From Peribacillus sp044761665 (GTDB taxonomy: Bacteria > Bacillota > Bacilli > Bacillales > DSM-1321): a stretch of 64,000 bases of DNA. The notes below the pieces were generated by a model. That model was given only the letters and a program-made list of their open reading frames with translations. It was not told where the DNA came from and ran no database searches. The stretch spans positions 1 to 64,000 of the forward strand of contig NZ_JBIWCW010000007.1 of assembly GCF_044761665.1 (NCBI RefSeq), given 5' to 3'. A program made the translations under genes and the position numbers. Every line of letters begins with the position of its first letter. The first letter of the stretch is position 1. Below, piece after piece: positions 43,462 to 52,369 of this stretch.

Positions 43462-44928
43462 ATGAATGGTATTACTTCACCTTATGCAGAGCATGCGAAT
43501 CATTTCCCGACTAAATGGGCGATTAGGACTGCAGACCAGAAAATTAATTATCTTGAATGGTATGAGTTGGTTCGTAAGACTGCCAACTGGTTTGATTGTC
43601 TAGGCCAAGGAAATAAAAAAGTCGGTATTTATATGCCAAACGGAATATCATTTCTACAAATCTTTGTAGGAGCTTCAACTGCCGGTTGGACGGCCGTTCC
43701 AATGGACTTGAAATGGAAGGAAGTGGAATTACAGAAACGACTTGCCCTCTCTGAGCCTTCTGTGTTGATCACTACAAAAGATTTCTATCCAAAAATCAAC
43801 GTTCTCTATCCAAACGCCTTGATTTGGGAAGATTGTTTAGAGGAAATCAATCAGGGTCCTATTAGTCTAAGTGTAAAGGAACTTGGGAATGCCCCCTTTT
43901 ATATGGGCTTTACCTCTGGGTCCACGGGTGAGCCAAAGGCATTCGTTCGTTCACATAATTCCTGGATTGAGAGCTTTCGTTGTACCCGTGCAGAGCTTGA
44001 TCTGAACGAGAATGATCACGTAATCATCCCTGGGTCCCTCATCCATTCACATTTTTTATATGGAGCGATCAGCTTATTATTTTTAGGGGGAACCGTATAC
44101 ATACTAGAAAAATTCATGCCTTCTCAGACGTTATCATGGATACATAGATATCCGATTTCCGTAATATATATGGTGCCTACGATGGTCGAAGCGATGCTGA
44201 AAGAAACAGCTACCATCCGGGAGTTCATGAAAATCATTTCATCTGGAGCTAAGTGGGAGAAAGACTCGAAACGACGTTTGCAAGAAATGTTCCTTAACCT
44301 CTCCGTGTATGAATTATATGGATCGAGTGAATTGAGCTTTGTAAGCGTACTAAATGACGAGCAAAACAAACAAAGGCCGGAATCTGTGGGAAAACCCTGT
44401 TTTAATGTAGACATACAGATACGCAAGGCCAACCAGGAATTAGCAAGACCCTTTGAAATCGGGAAAATTTATGTGAAAAGCAGGATGGCGTTTATTGGCT
44501 ACTTGAATGCAAATCATCAAGAGATCGAGTCTATTGTAGATGTAAATGGCTGGATGACAGTTCATGATTTGGGCTATCTAGATGAAGAAGGATACTTATA
44601 TATTTCTGGACGTGAAAACAATCTGATTTTATATGGTGGAATCAATATTTTTCCAGAGGAAATAGAGGCTGTACTATCCACACATCCATATGTGGAGTTG
44701 GTCGCAGTTGTAGGAATATCCGACCCATATTGGGGCCATGTTACAACAGCCGTTATAAAGGGGGACGCTACTAAAATGGAGCTTAAGAGATTTTGTAAGA
44801 CAAAACTGGCATCGTATAAGGTTCCACGGAAGTGGTTTTTCATAGAGGATATGCCGCTCACGGCAAGTGGGAAAATTGCTCGTGCGCAAATCAAACAAAT
44901 GATAGAAAAAAAGGTCATTAGCCTATGA
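43462..44928 (+). CDS. yhfT: Acyl-CoA synthetase (ANL family), YhfT-like
   Basis: The 488-residue product has the ANL motifs in order: GFTSGSTGEPKAF (phosphate loop), YELYGSSELS, DLGYLDEEGYLYISGR and the catalytic Lys in LTASGKIAR. It activates a carboxylate to acyl-CoA through an acyl adenylate. It corresponds to B. subtilis YhfT of the BirA-controlled yhfUTS operon (recalled). GAAAGGAGA precedes ATG 43462, 21 nt after bioY; its stop overlaps the thiolase ATG. The acyl substrate is unknown. Confidence 0.85.
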   Translation: MNGITSPYAEHANHFPTKWAIRTADQKINYLEWYELVRKTANWFDCLGQGNKKVGIYMPNGISFLQIFVGASTAGWTAVPMDLKWKEVELQKRLALSEPSVLITTKDFYPKINVLYPNALIWEDCLEEINQGPISLSVKELGNAPFYMGFTSGSTGEPKAFVRSHNSWIESFRCTRAELDLNENDHVIIPGSLIHSHFLYGAISLLFLGGTVYILEKFMPSQTLSWIHRYPISVIYMVPTMVEAMLKETATIREFMKIISSGAKWEKDSKRRLQEMFLNLSVYELYGSSELSFVSVLNDEQNKQRPESVGKPCFNVDIQIRKANQELARPFEIGKIYVKSRMAFIGYLNANHQEIESIVDVNGWMTVHDLGYLDEEGYLYISGRENNLILYGGINIFPEEIEAVLSTHPYVELVAVVGISDPYWGHVTTAVIKGDATKMELKRFCKTKLASYKVPRKWFFIEDMPLTASGKIARAQIKQMIEKKVISL

Positions 44929-46022
44929 AACATGCAGTCATCGTCGAAGCTAAAAGAACGGCAATCGGAAAGAAGGACGGGATTCTGCGAACACTTCACC
45001 CGCATGAATTAGCAGCACCTCTCCTGAAATATCTAGCCCACGGTATCGAGGATAAAATTGATGATGTGATTCTCGGTAATGTTGTAGGTCCAGGAGGAAA
45101 CGTCGCCCGCCTATCTGTTTTAGAAGCAGGTCTGCCTCTTTCGGTGCCAGGCATGACACTTGATCGGCAATGCAGTTCAGGAATAGAGTCGATTCGACTG
45201 GCTTGTCATTTTGTTCAAGCAGGGGCTGGGAAGTTTTATATAGCCGGCGGTGTAGAAAGTGCGAGTACATCTCCTTATCCAAGTAGGGCAAAATTCTCCA
45301 CTGTCCGTATAGGTGATCCGGACATGGGAGTTGCAGCAGAATACGTGGCCCAGAAATATCAAATCAATAGAGAGAGACAAGATGAATATGCGCTATTAAG
45401 CTATCAACGCAGCAGAAAGGCGTATGATGAAGGAATCTACGAACAAGAGATTCTCCCATTTGGGCAGTTTACAAGAGATGAAGAATTGCTCCGGGAACGT
45501 AAAATGGAAAAATTGCTAAAACGGGCGACTCCTACATTTATAAAGGAGAAGGGGACCGTTACAGCTGCAAATAGCTGCGGTATACATGATGGTGGCTGTG
45601 CTGTTTTGGTTATGGAGGAAAATGTGGCAAATGAGCTTGGATTGCAGCCTGTTTTACGCTTTAAAGACAGCCAGGTTTCAGGTGTCCATCCCTTTTACCC
45701 AGGTATTGCCCCCGTTAAAGCTATCAGGGAATTATTACAAAGAAATGATTTGGAAATTGATGATATTGATTTAATTGAAATAAACGAAGCTTTTTCCTCT
45801 AAAATCGTTGCATGTGCACAAGAACTAGGGATTTCATACGAGAAACTGAATGTGCATGGAGGAGCTCTAACCATTGGACATCCATATGGAGCATCCGGGA
45901 GTATCTTGGTTACAAGATTGTTCTATGAGACTCAACGAAGAAAGCATGTGAAGTTTGTTTTGGCTGCGATCGGTAGCGCAGGTGGAATAGGGGTAGCTTT
46001 GTTATTTGAGGTGGCACAATGA
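44925..46022 (+). CDS. yhfS: Thiolase-like enzyme, YhfS-like
   Basis: A 365-residue thiolase-fold protein with the acyl-accepting Cys83 in LDRQCSSGIES, INEAFSS and the catalytic His in GHPYGASGS. The C-terminal motif, normally C-x-G-G-G with a second catalytic Cys, here reads AAIGSAGGIG, so that Cys is missing. It would join or cleave acyl-CoA and acetyl-CoA, possibly with altered proton transfer. ATGA overlaps on both sides couple it to the ligase and the first hotdog gene. Confidence 0.82.
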   Translation: MKHAVIVEAKRTAIGKKDGILRTLHPHELAAPLLKYLAHGIEDKIDDVILGNVVGPGGNVARLSVLEAGLPLSVPGMTLDRQCSSGIESIRLACHFVQAGAGKFYIAGGVESASTSPYPSRAKFSTVRIGDPDMGVAAEYVAQKYQINRERQDEYALLSYQRSRKAYDEGIYEQEILPFGQFTRDEELLRERKMEKLLKRATPTFIKEKGTVTAANSCGIHDGGCAVLVMEENVANELGLQPVLRFKDSQVSGVHPFYPGIAPVKAIRELLQRNDLEIDDIDLIEINEAFSSKIVACAQELGISYEKLNVHGGALTIGHPYGASGSILVTRLFYETQRRKHVKFVLAAIGSAGGIGVALLFEVAQ

Positions 46023-46426
46023 GAATAGAGAATCAAACTCTTCTAATTAAAGATGCAGAAGTTCGGCAATTTATTCAACTAGCAGGAATGATGGATTCCA
46101 TTTACCGGATTGAAAGGGTAGCAAAATCCTTTGGCTACAAAACGATTCCAATACCGCCTACCATGCCTATGATTGCCTATAAGCTCTTCGACGATAATCC
46201 TTGGATGTTGGGGGATCCCATCATCCATAGGAAACAGCGATGCGAGTACCACCAAGTCATGTATATCGATCAGCCATATGACTGTATCCTTTCATTAACA
46301 GATCAATCCCAGCACCGTGGCTATACGTTTGTCGATCAAGTCCTTCAAATCTATGACGAGAAAGGGACCCTTTGTTTTACAGGAACATCTCAGTTAATGG
46401 GGGGAAATGGTAGTGATAACGGTTAA
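46019..46426 (+). CDS. MaoC-type N-terminal hotdog protein
   Basis: A 135-residue protein with the layout of MaoC/FAS1-like dehydratase N-terminal domains: EVRQFIQLAGMMDSIYR, TIPIPPTMPMIAYKLF and HRKQRCEYHQ. Such subunits lack the catalytic Asp/His and pair with a catalytic hotdog, as in HadA-HadB. It overlaps the thiolase by 4 nt and the next gene by 20 nt, which fits an obligate heterodimer. Confidence 0.75.
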   Translation: MRIENQTLLIKDAEVRQFIQLAGMMDSIYRIERVAKSFGYKTIPIPPTMPMIAYKLFDDNPWMLGDPIIHRKQRCEYHQVMYIDQPYDCILSLTDQSQHRGYTFVDQVLQIYDEKGTLCFTGTSQLMGGNGSDNG

Positions 46427-46763
46427 CTTTCGAGTAACGGAAAATGATGTCGTAGAATATGCGAACGTTTCTGGTGACTTCAATCCCATACACTTCAATC
46501 CAAAATATGCACAACAACAAGGCTTTTCAAAGAAAGTCGTTCATGGCATGTTAACTATGACCAAAATCTGGGGCATTATTTCAACCGAATTACTGAAACC
46601 ACAATCAATACTAAGGAAGTACAGCCTTTCATTCTTACATCCTGTTTATGCAGGAGATCAAGTTACGCTTCATATTCTTCAACAAGAAAATAAAATCCGC
46701 TTTACGGGTTCAGCTGAAAATAAAACAGTGGTGAGAGGAACGATTATAGTGGGGACACTTTAA
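46407..46763 (+). CDS. MaoC-like (R)-enoyl hydratase
   Basis: A 118-residue hotdog protein with the hydratase-2 motif YANVSGDFNPIHFNPKYAQ (catalytic Asp and His) and VVHGMLTM. Such enzymes add or remove water from (R)-3-hydroxyacyl thioesters. ATG 46407 lies close to GGGGGG; GTG 46413 is an alternative. The last gene of the operon; together with the preceding subunit it would dehydrate the thiolase product after ketoreduction. Confidence 0.8.
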   Translation: MVVITVNFRVTENDVVEYANVSGDFNPIHFNPKYAQQQGFSKKVVHGMLTMTKIWGIISTELLKPQSILRKYSLSFLHPVYAGDQVTLHILQQENKIRFTGSAENKTVVRGTIIVGTL

Positions 46764-46827
46764 TTGATTAATTGAGGTAATGCTAAATAGCATCACGATT
46801 GATGGGAAACGTGTAATCGCATCTTAA

Positions 46828-46857
46828 ATGTTAACTTATTTTAAATATGGTTAACAT
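46828..46857 (+). promoter_or_regulatory. BirA operator 2 (before bioB)
   Basis: ATGTTAAC-N14-GTTAACAT, a perfect dyad of the BirA type, about 130 bp before bioB. Its presence makes the upstream and downstream units co-regulated by biotin. Between 46782 and 46829 a 15-codon frame (MLNSITIDGKRVIAS) with GAGG upstream may be a remnant. Confidence 0.88.
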
Positions 46858-46988
46858 TTATCGTGGATGATATCTAACGACTAGTGAATGGGAGATTCGA
46901 GATTATAGTTTCCATGTTTATTAGTTATGGCAATAGATTCAACGAAATTCTCTTAATTTAAATGACTATAAGAAACGAGGGGTTAGTT

Positions 46989-47984
46989 TTGGAAATATCG
47001 GTGAAGAAAGATTGGAAAATGCTAGCGGAGAACGTGATCAAAGGATATAAAGTAACAGAGGAAGAAGCTCTAGACATTATTCAAGCGCCTGATAACGAGG
47101 TTTTGGAAATTTTGAGTGCTGCTTTCCTAATTCGTCAGCATTACTACGGAAAGAAGGTGAAGCTGAACATGATCATTAATACGAAGTCGGGGTTGTGTCC
47201 TGAGGATTGCGGATATTGCTCACAGTCCATCGTATCAGAAGCGCCTATCGATAAATATGCTTGGCTGACTAAAGAGAAAATCGTCGAAGGTGCACAAGAA
47301 TCGATTCGTCGTAAAGCGGGTACATACTGTATTGTTGCTTCTGGCCGGCGCCCAACGAATAGGGAAATTGATCATGTTATCGAAGCCGTCAAAGAGATCC
47401 GTGAGACAACGGATTTGAAAATATGCTGCTGTCTTGGATTCTTAAATGAAAACCATGCCAGCAAACTAGCTGAAGCTGGTGTTCATCGGTACAATCATAA
47501 CCTTAATACTTCTGCAGATAATTATACAAACATTACCACCACGCATACATACGAGGATCGTGTAGATACGGTCGAAACTGTAAAAGAAGCTGGAATGTCT
47601 CCGTGCTCAGGCGCCATTTTTGGCATGAATGAGACTGACGTAGAAGCGGTAGAAATTGCGCTATCCCTACGTAACCTTGATGCGGATTCTATTCCATGCA
47701 ATTTTTTGAATGCGATTGACGGGACACCTCTTGAGGGAACCGCCGAATTGACTCCGACTAAATGCTTGAAGTTAATTTCGATGATGCGCTTTGTTAATCC
47801 ATCTAAGGAAATCCGACTTGCCGGCGGTCGTGAAGTAAACCTTCGTTCCATGCAGCCTATGGCGCTTTATGCAGCAAACTCCATCTTTGTCGGGGATTAT
47901 TTAACAACAGCTGGACAAGAACCAACTGCGGATTGGGGCATCATCGAAGACCTTGGTTTTGAAATTGAAGAATGTGCTCTTTAG
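46989..47984 (+). CDS. bioB: Biotin synthase BioB
   Basis: A 331-residue radical-SAM enzyme: the 4Fe-4S Cys triad CPEDCGYC, later Cys pairs for the 2Fe-2S cluster (CCCLGF, YCIVASGRRP) and GGREVNLR. It inserts sulfur into dethiobiotin. TTG 46989 is favoured as start (GAGGGG 6 nt upstream); ATG 46962 is an in-frame alternative. It follows a BirA box and is the only clear biotin-ring gene in the window. Confidence 0.93.
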   Translation: MEISVKKDWKMLAENVIKGYKVTEEEALDIIQAPDNEVLEILSAAFLIRQHYYGKKVKLNMIINTKSGLCPEDCGYCSQSIVSEAPIDKYAWLTKEKIVEGAQESIRRKAGTYCIVASGRRPTNREIDHVIEAVKEIRETTDLKICCCLGFLNENHASKLAEAGVHRYNHNLNTSADNYTNITTTHTYEDRVDTVETVKEAGMSPCSGAIFGMNETDVEAVEIALSLRNLDADSIPCNFLNAIDGTPLEGTAELTPTKCLKLISMMRFVNPSKEIRLAGGREVNLRSMQPMALYAANSIFVGDYLTTAGQEPTADWGIIEDLGFEIEECAL

Positions 47985-48006
47985 AAGAAATGAATGCTCT
48001 ATAGGT

Positions 48007-48042
48007 AAAAGGGAAGGCTTCTAATCAGAGGCCTTCCCTTTT
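48007..48042. terminator. Bidirectional terminator
   Basis: AAAAGGGAAGGC pairs with GGCCTTCCCTTTT. Between converging bioB and the YvgK-like gene. Confidence 0.85.
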
Positions 48043-48964
48043 AAAATGTTTCACAAATGACCGAACCGGTCTTGGACGTGTCGTAGTCACCCAAGCTATT
48101 GATTTCGGACTGAAAGGAAGTGGATGTTAAAATTCCCTTCATGATCTGTAGCAGTTGCTCGTTTTTAGGAGTTTTCAGTATCACTAAATCATACCGTTCG
48201 GTTATTAGTGGAACGAAATCCACCCCGACGATTTTCGCCGCCTTTTCAATTCCTACCCCTACATCCGCTAACCCCGCTGAAACAGCTGAAGCCACGCTCA
48301 AATGATTGGTCTCTTCCTTTTCATAGCCCTTTAGGTGCCGGGCTGAAATCTGATGAATCCTAAGCTGCTCATCAAGCAGGATACGTGCGCCCGATCCTCT
48401 TTCCCGATTAATGATTGTCATATCCTGATTCAGATCAGACCAATTGGCGAGATGGAGCGGGTTTCCCTTTTGGACGTAAAAGCCTGCTTTCCTTGAAACG
48501 AGGTTGATTAACATATAAGGATACCCGACTAAAATTTTCTTAATATAAGGAAGGTTATATTCCCCTGTATCTCCATCAAACATATGGACGCTGGCGATAT
48601 CCGCTTCTCCGTTATACATCGAGATCAGCCCGTTCAGACTGCCTGTGTTGGAACGTAATGTTTTATAGGATGAATCTCTTTCTATGTATTGACCAAGGAT
48701 ATCTAGGACCATGTCTTGTCCACTTATGACAAGGTGATGGGATTCCTTCGATTGAACTTGTTGCTTTTCGATAATCGGTGCAGGGGAGGAAGTGGATTTA
48801 TGGCCTTGAATATAGTTGTCCAAGTCTTTTGCATCCATTCTCATCTGCCTGCCGACCCTGAATACAGGGAGTTCACCCTTTTTCACAAGATCATAAATCG
48901 TTAGCTTGGATACCTTCAATAGCTGTGATACTTCTTCAATTGTATAGGATAGCTCTTTTGACAT
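48041..48964 (-). CDS. yvgK: HTH / periplasmic-binding-fold regulator, YvgK-like
   Basis: A 307-residue protein: an excisionase-type HTH (YTIEEVSQLLKVSKLTIYDL with GELPVFRVGRQMRM) joined to a binding-protein-like domain (GYPYMLINLVSRKAGFYVQK, ERGSGARILLDEQL). From memory it matches B. subtilis YvgK, next to the molybdate genes. Probably senses molybdate or molybdopterin. ATG 48964 is preferred: GGAGGG is 6 nt upstream; ATG 48970 abuts the site. Divergent from modA. Confidence 0.78.
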   Translation of the reverse strand: MSKELSYTIEEVSQLLKVSKLTIYDLVKKGELPVFRVGRQMRMDAKDLDNYIQGHKSTSSPAPIIEKQQVQSKESHHLVISGQDMVLDILGQYIERDSSYKTLRSNTGSLNGLISMYNGEADIASVHMFDGDTGEYNLPYIKKILVGYPYMLINLVSRKAGFYVQKGNPLHLANWSDLNQDMTIINRERGSGARILLDEQLRIHQISARHLKGYEKEETNHLSVASAVSAGLADVGVGIEKAAKIVGVDFVPLITERYDLVILKTPKNEQLLQIMKGILTSTSFQSEINSLGDYDTSKTGSVICETF

Positions 48965-49069
48965 GTGCATCCCTCCAACTTTATTGTATCGTAGTGGTCG
49001 AACGAAAGTAAATTCACAGAGGAAAATATTAAGTATTTCTTTTTTAGTATTTTCTTATTATAATTACAT

Positions 49070-49096
49070 ATAACTAGTTATAACTAAATATAACTA
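49070..49096. promoter_or_regulatory. Three phased ATAACTA repeats
   Basis: ATAACTA at 49070, 49080 and 49090, exactly 10 bp apart, i.e. on one face of the helix, between the YvgK-like gene and modA. A likely cooperative operator for the YvgK-like regulator. Confidence 0.6.
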
Positions 49097-49113
49097 GAAA
49101 GAAGGGAAGAAGA

Positions 49114-49914
49114 ATGTTGAAGAAATTATATCTTATTATCTCGATTATGTTACTCGTTGTAATCGGGGCAGGTTGTTCATCAGATGAAAAAAATGCAGAC
49201 ACGAAAAAACAGGAAGCAACGGAGAAAGTCGATTTAACGATTTCGGCAGCCGCAAGCTTGCAGGATGCCTTGAACGACATAAAAACAAGTTTCGAAAAAG
49301 AAACACCAGATGTGAACGTGAACTTTAATTTTGGAGCTTCAGGAGCCTTGCAACAACAAATTTCCAAAGGAGCACCTGTCGATTTATTTTTCTCAGCGGC
49401 AGAAGATAAATTCGATACATTAGTCGATGAGGGCCTTATCGATGAAAAACAAGGAACGGATCTAGTCGGTAATGACCTTGTGTTGGTTGTTTCAAAGGAA
49501 TCGGATAAAAAAATCAACACGTTGGATGACATCACGAAAGCTAAAAAGATTTCAATTGGCACGCCTGAATCCGTTCCGGCAGGTCAGTATGCGTTACAAA
49601 CGTTGGAGAACAGTGGCCTTTGGAAAGAGGTAGAAGAGAACGTAATCTATGCCAAAGATGTTCGCCAAGTACTTACATATGTGGAAACGGAGAACGTGGA
49701 TGCAGGCATGGTGTATAAGACGGATGCGTTGACTTCATCGAAAGTGGATATTGTGACAACCGCAGGGGATGATTTACACGACCCAATTATCTATCCAGCA
49801 GGTGTGATCAAAGATAGTTCACACCCAAAAGAAGCACAGTTATTTTATGACTATCTCCAAACAGAAGAAGCAATGAAGATTTTTAAAAAGTACGGATTTA
49901 CCGATTTGAAATAA
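49114..49914 (+). CDS. modA: Molybdate-binding lipoprotein ModA
   Basis: A 266-residue lipoprotein: signal peptide with lipobox IGAGC (Cys at about residue 21), then the ModA fold with ISAAASLQDALNDI, FGASGALQQQI and PVDLFFSAAE and the late AGVIKDS. It binds molybdate or tungstate for an ABC transporter. A terminator follows directly and no ModB/ModC is encoded nearby, so the permease is missing from this locus. AGAAGGGAAGAAG precedes ATG. Confidence 0.9.
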   Translation: MLKKLYLIISIMLLVVIGAGCSSDEKNADTKKQEATEKVDLTISAAASLQDALNDIKTSFEKETPDVNVNFNFGASGALQQQISKGAPVDLFFSAAEDKFDTLVDEGLIDEKQGTDLVGNDLVLVVSKESDKKINTLDDITKAKKISIGTPESVPAGQYALQTLENSGLWKEVEENVIYAKDVRQVLTYVETENVDAGMVYKTDALTSSKVDIVTTAGDDLHDPIIYPAGVIKDSSHPKEAQLFYDYLQTEEAMKIFKKYGFTDLK

Positions 49915-49917
49915 TGA

Positions 49918-49947
49918 AAGGGGCTGCCGATTTGGCAGTCTTTTTAT
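49918..49947 (+). terminator. modA terminator
   Basis: GGGGCTGCC GATTT GGCAGTC followed by TTTTT. Confidence 0.75.
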
Positions 49948-50036
49948 TTTTCCTTATAATTCCTATTTAAGGAACTTTTACAAGGGTGTATCATGTATAC
50001 TGATGGAAGTAGCTAGTCGGAATAGAGGGAAATTGA

Positions 50037-50237
50037 ATGGCGTTTATTAGAGAAAATGCTTATGTGAGGTTCATCCTATTTTTCATCATCATCTTTTCTA
50101 GCACTATTTTTTTAGAATATAGAGCAGAGCATGAAGCTCATTGGATCGATAATCTAATTAAATCGTTGATTTACGTGACATCGTACACATGCGTGACTCG
50201 TTTTTTGAAAAATAACTTCGACAAGGAGCGCACGTAA
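50037..50237 (+). CDS. Small membrane protein
   Basis: A 66-residue protein with two hydrophobic segments (VRFILFFIIIFSSTIFLEY and SLIYVTSYTCVTRF) and a basic end. AGAGGGAAATTG precedes ATG 50037. First gene of a three-gene membrane-protein cluster (12 nt to the next). Function unknown. Confidence 0.6.
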   Translation: MAFIRENAYVRFILFFIIIFSSTIFLEYRAEHEAHWIDNLIKSLIYVTSYTCVTRFLKNNFDKERT

Positions 50238-50249
50238 AGGAGGAGCATA

Positions 50250-50558
50250 ATGGATGATAGTATAGGTTATCTTATCGTCGGAATTTTAATTATCGGATTC
50301 ACATTTGGATTTGCTCTACAAATTCAACAAGTACTTCGCATGAGGAAAAAGAACGAACCGTTACAAAAAAGAGTGCGATATGTTCACTATGTACGCTGCG
50401 TCGCGTACGCAGGATTTTTATCGGCCTATGTCTTGAATATTATCCCGCAAACGTTCCTTACGGATAATCAGAGCAATATAAGCTGTTATCTGTTCCTTAT
50501 CATTTTATTAGGGACCTATTTTAAAAAATCATGGAGTATGCAGAAGGTGAAACTATGA
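50250..50558 (+). CDS. Membrane protein, three helices
   Basis: A 102-residue protein: helix 1 YLIVGILIIGFTFGFAL, then a basic loop (RMRKKNEPLQKRVRY), then two more helices (VAYAGFLSAYVLNIIP and YLFLIILLGTYF). AAAGGAGG precedes ATG 50250. Its stop overlaps the next gene by 4 nt. Function unknown. Confidence 0.65.
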   Translation: MDDSIGYLIVGILIIGFTFGFALQIQQVLRMRKKNEPLQKRVRYVHYVRCVAYAGFLSAYVLNIIPQTFLTDNQSNISCYLFLIILLGTYFKKSWSMQKVKL

Positions 50559-51046
50559 AAAGAAAAATGGGCATCGTGCTGACGCTGCTTGCAGTCATCG
50601 GCATTACGATATATGTGACGCCAGGATTAGTGAATAAAGTGAAGAACAGTCCCCTAAATGTTCTATATACATATAACGTCACCAAGTCCTTTACGGAAAA
50701 ATCGGACGAAACGGTTGAAGTGGCATCCGTGCCTTTGGGGGAAGTGAAGAAAGTAAAAGATGTGTATCATACGGATATAAAGATCGAAGGTGCACCTCGC
50801 CATATTGAAAGCGTCGTGGCCGAAAGCTTAAGTGAGCCTCAGGAGTACGGAGGGAGAAGTACACTGACCGGACCGGACGAAGGGTTTAAGATTCGAGTAT
50901 TTTATCGCACGAAGCATTATGATAAAGGAGAATATACGGTGACGCGAACCAATAGAATCACGGGGAAAGAGAAGGAGTACACAGGAACTTATTATGAACC
51001 GAGTGTTCATGATCCTTTAATCAATTGGTCACGTGATTATAAGTGA
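50555..51046 (+). CDS. Membrane-anchored extracellular protein
   Basis: A 163-residue protein: cationic start MKRKMGIVLTLLAVIGITIYV, one helix, then a soluble extracytoplasmic domain rich in Thr, Tyr and charged residues (YTVTRTNRITGKEKEYTGTY). ATG 50555 overlaps the previous stop (ATGA) and AGAAGGTGA is upstream, so it belongs to the same operon. No family recognised. Confidence 0.62.
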   Translation: MKRKMGIVLTLLAVIGITIYVTPGLVNKVKNSPLNVLYTYNVTKSFTEKSDETVEVASVPLGEVKKVKDVYHTDIKIEGAPRHIESVVAESLSEPQEYGGRSTLTGPDEGFKIRVFYRTKHYDKGEYTVTRTNRITGKEKEYTGTYYEPSVHDPLINWSRDYK

Positions 51047-51067
51047 CGATCGTTCACGAAGTAAAGA

Positions 51068-51097
51068 AGGGACTTCCTTAATCGGAAGCCCCTTTCC
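51068..51097. terminator. Bidirectional terminator
   Basis: GGGACTTCC TTAAT CGGAAGCCCC. Between converging genes. Confidence 0.6.
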
Positions 51098-51104
51098 TGT
51101 ACCC

Positions 51105-52217
51105 TTATTTCCACTTGCGATCGTTAATCGAAAACGTCAATTTTTCCGGTTTTACATAATCTTCTGGATCCGAGATGAAGCGTAGTTTAGGCCGTTTTGA
51201 TTTTGGCAGCCTTTCGAGTTCAGTCTCGAGGGCTTCTTGATAATTGGTTCCTTTTGTCGTGATCGGTGGTGCCCAATTATCGTGATGGGTGGGCACGAAC
51301 ACTTTTGGTTGAAGAGCCTCGATATACATCCTTGGGTCCCGTAACCCGTTGGTGAACTGGTTGAATCCCATGATGGCTCCGACCTGTACATCCGGTTTGG
51401 AAAGGGCACCGAGTACGTTTGTCAGTTCCGGGGCTTCTTCTTTTATTGGTCCTGCTGAATCGTTCCAGGTAAGGTTGAATTTGCCGACCTTAAACTGATA
51501 AAGCAATGAGCCGCCTTCTTCGTCTGTCAGCGCACTACTTAGGAGCTTTCTGAATTCCTTTGGTTTAGCTGGGTGCTCCACGGCATAGCTTAAATCAGTG
51601 ACGGTCAGGAGCGGCTTGCTAGGATCACTTAGGTCATTCGGCAACAGATCGGAGTGAACATGTTTGACTGCCTTGATCTCTACACCTTTTAAAAAGGAAA
51701 GCTTTGAAGTCGTACCGATTTCCGCATCTTCAGGAACGGCATGTATACAGGATACATCCACATCCTCTTCTACCTGTCCTTTTATATAGGCACAATGTTC
51801 AGGCGTTCCGACAAGCTTGGCACCAGACTTTGAAATGATCTCGGCAGCATCTGCCGCATGATCAAAATGAGCGTGGCCGATGAAAATGGCTTCCGGTTTC
51901 AGCTGGGCCAGCTCATCTGGAGAGGTAGGGACATATCCCGTATACGTACCCCGTGGAACCCAGGAATCCAGCAGGACAACATGCCCGTTTATCGCTGCGG
52001 CGAAGTTGGAAACGCCAAACCAGGAGAGGATGACCTTATCTTTACGGATCGCCCCGGTCTTGTGGTTTACATGCTCCTTGCCAAAGAACTTTTCACGTGC
52101 TTCAATCATTTGCTTCTTATCGCTATCCATGGGTTTTGCCTCAACGGTTGAAGCTGTACTTCCTAGCTGCCAGGCAAAGAATCCAAGGATGATAAACAAC
52201 GATAGTTTCCACCTCAT
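51105..52217 (-). CDS. Exported MBL-fold metallohydrolase
   Basis: The 370-residue product starts with a signal peptide or anchor (LSLFIILGFFAWQLG, AKP after). An MBL domain follows with the full metal motif GHAHFDHA, a C-terminal HHDNW histidine and FNQFTNGL. Zinc hydrolases of this fold act on esters, lactones or phosphodiesters; the substrate is unknown. CGGGAGGG precedes ATG 52217. Converges on a terminator with the preceding cluster. Confidence 0.82.
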   Translation of the reverse strand: MRWKLSLFIILGFFAWQLGSTASTVEAKPMDSDKKQMIEAREKFFGKEHVNHKTGAIRKDKVILSWFGVSNFAAAINGHVVLLDSWVPRGTYTGYVPTSPDELAQLKPEAIFIGHAHFDHAADAAEIISKSGAKLVGTPEHCAYIKGQVEEDVDVSCIHAVPEDAEIGTTSKLSFLKGVEIKAVKHVHSDLLPNDLSDPSKPLLTVTDLSYAVEHPAKPKEFRKLLSSALTDEEGGSLLYQFKVGKFNLTWNDSAGPIKEEAPELTNVLGALSKPDVQVGAIMGFNQFTNGLRDPRMYIEALQPKVFVPTHHDNWAPPITTKGTNYQEALETELERLPKSKRPKLRFISDPEDYVKPEKLTFSINDRKWK

Positions 52218-52325
52218 ATATATGACCCTCCCGAGTAGAATGTATTTGTTGAACGTCTATAAATAATATTTCCCGTTCTATCGACCTAGCAAACTAATGA
52301 ATGTGCTAACTGAATGGTCCTATAT

Positions 52326-52361
52326 AAAAACGGCTGAATCGATTACGATCCAGCCGTTTTT
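52326..52361 (-). terminator. Terminator
   Basis: AAAAACGGCTG pairs with CAGCCGTTTTT around an AT-rich loop. Confidence 0.8.
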
Positions 52362-52369
52362 GAGAGGTA

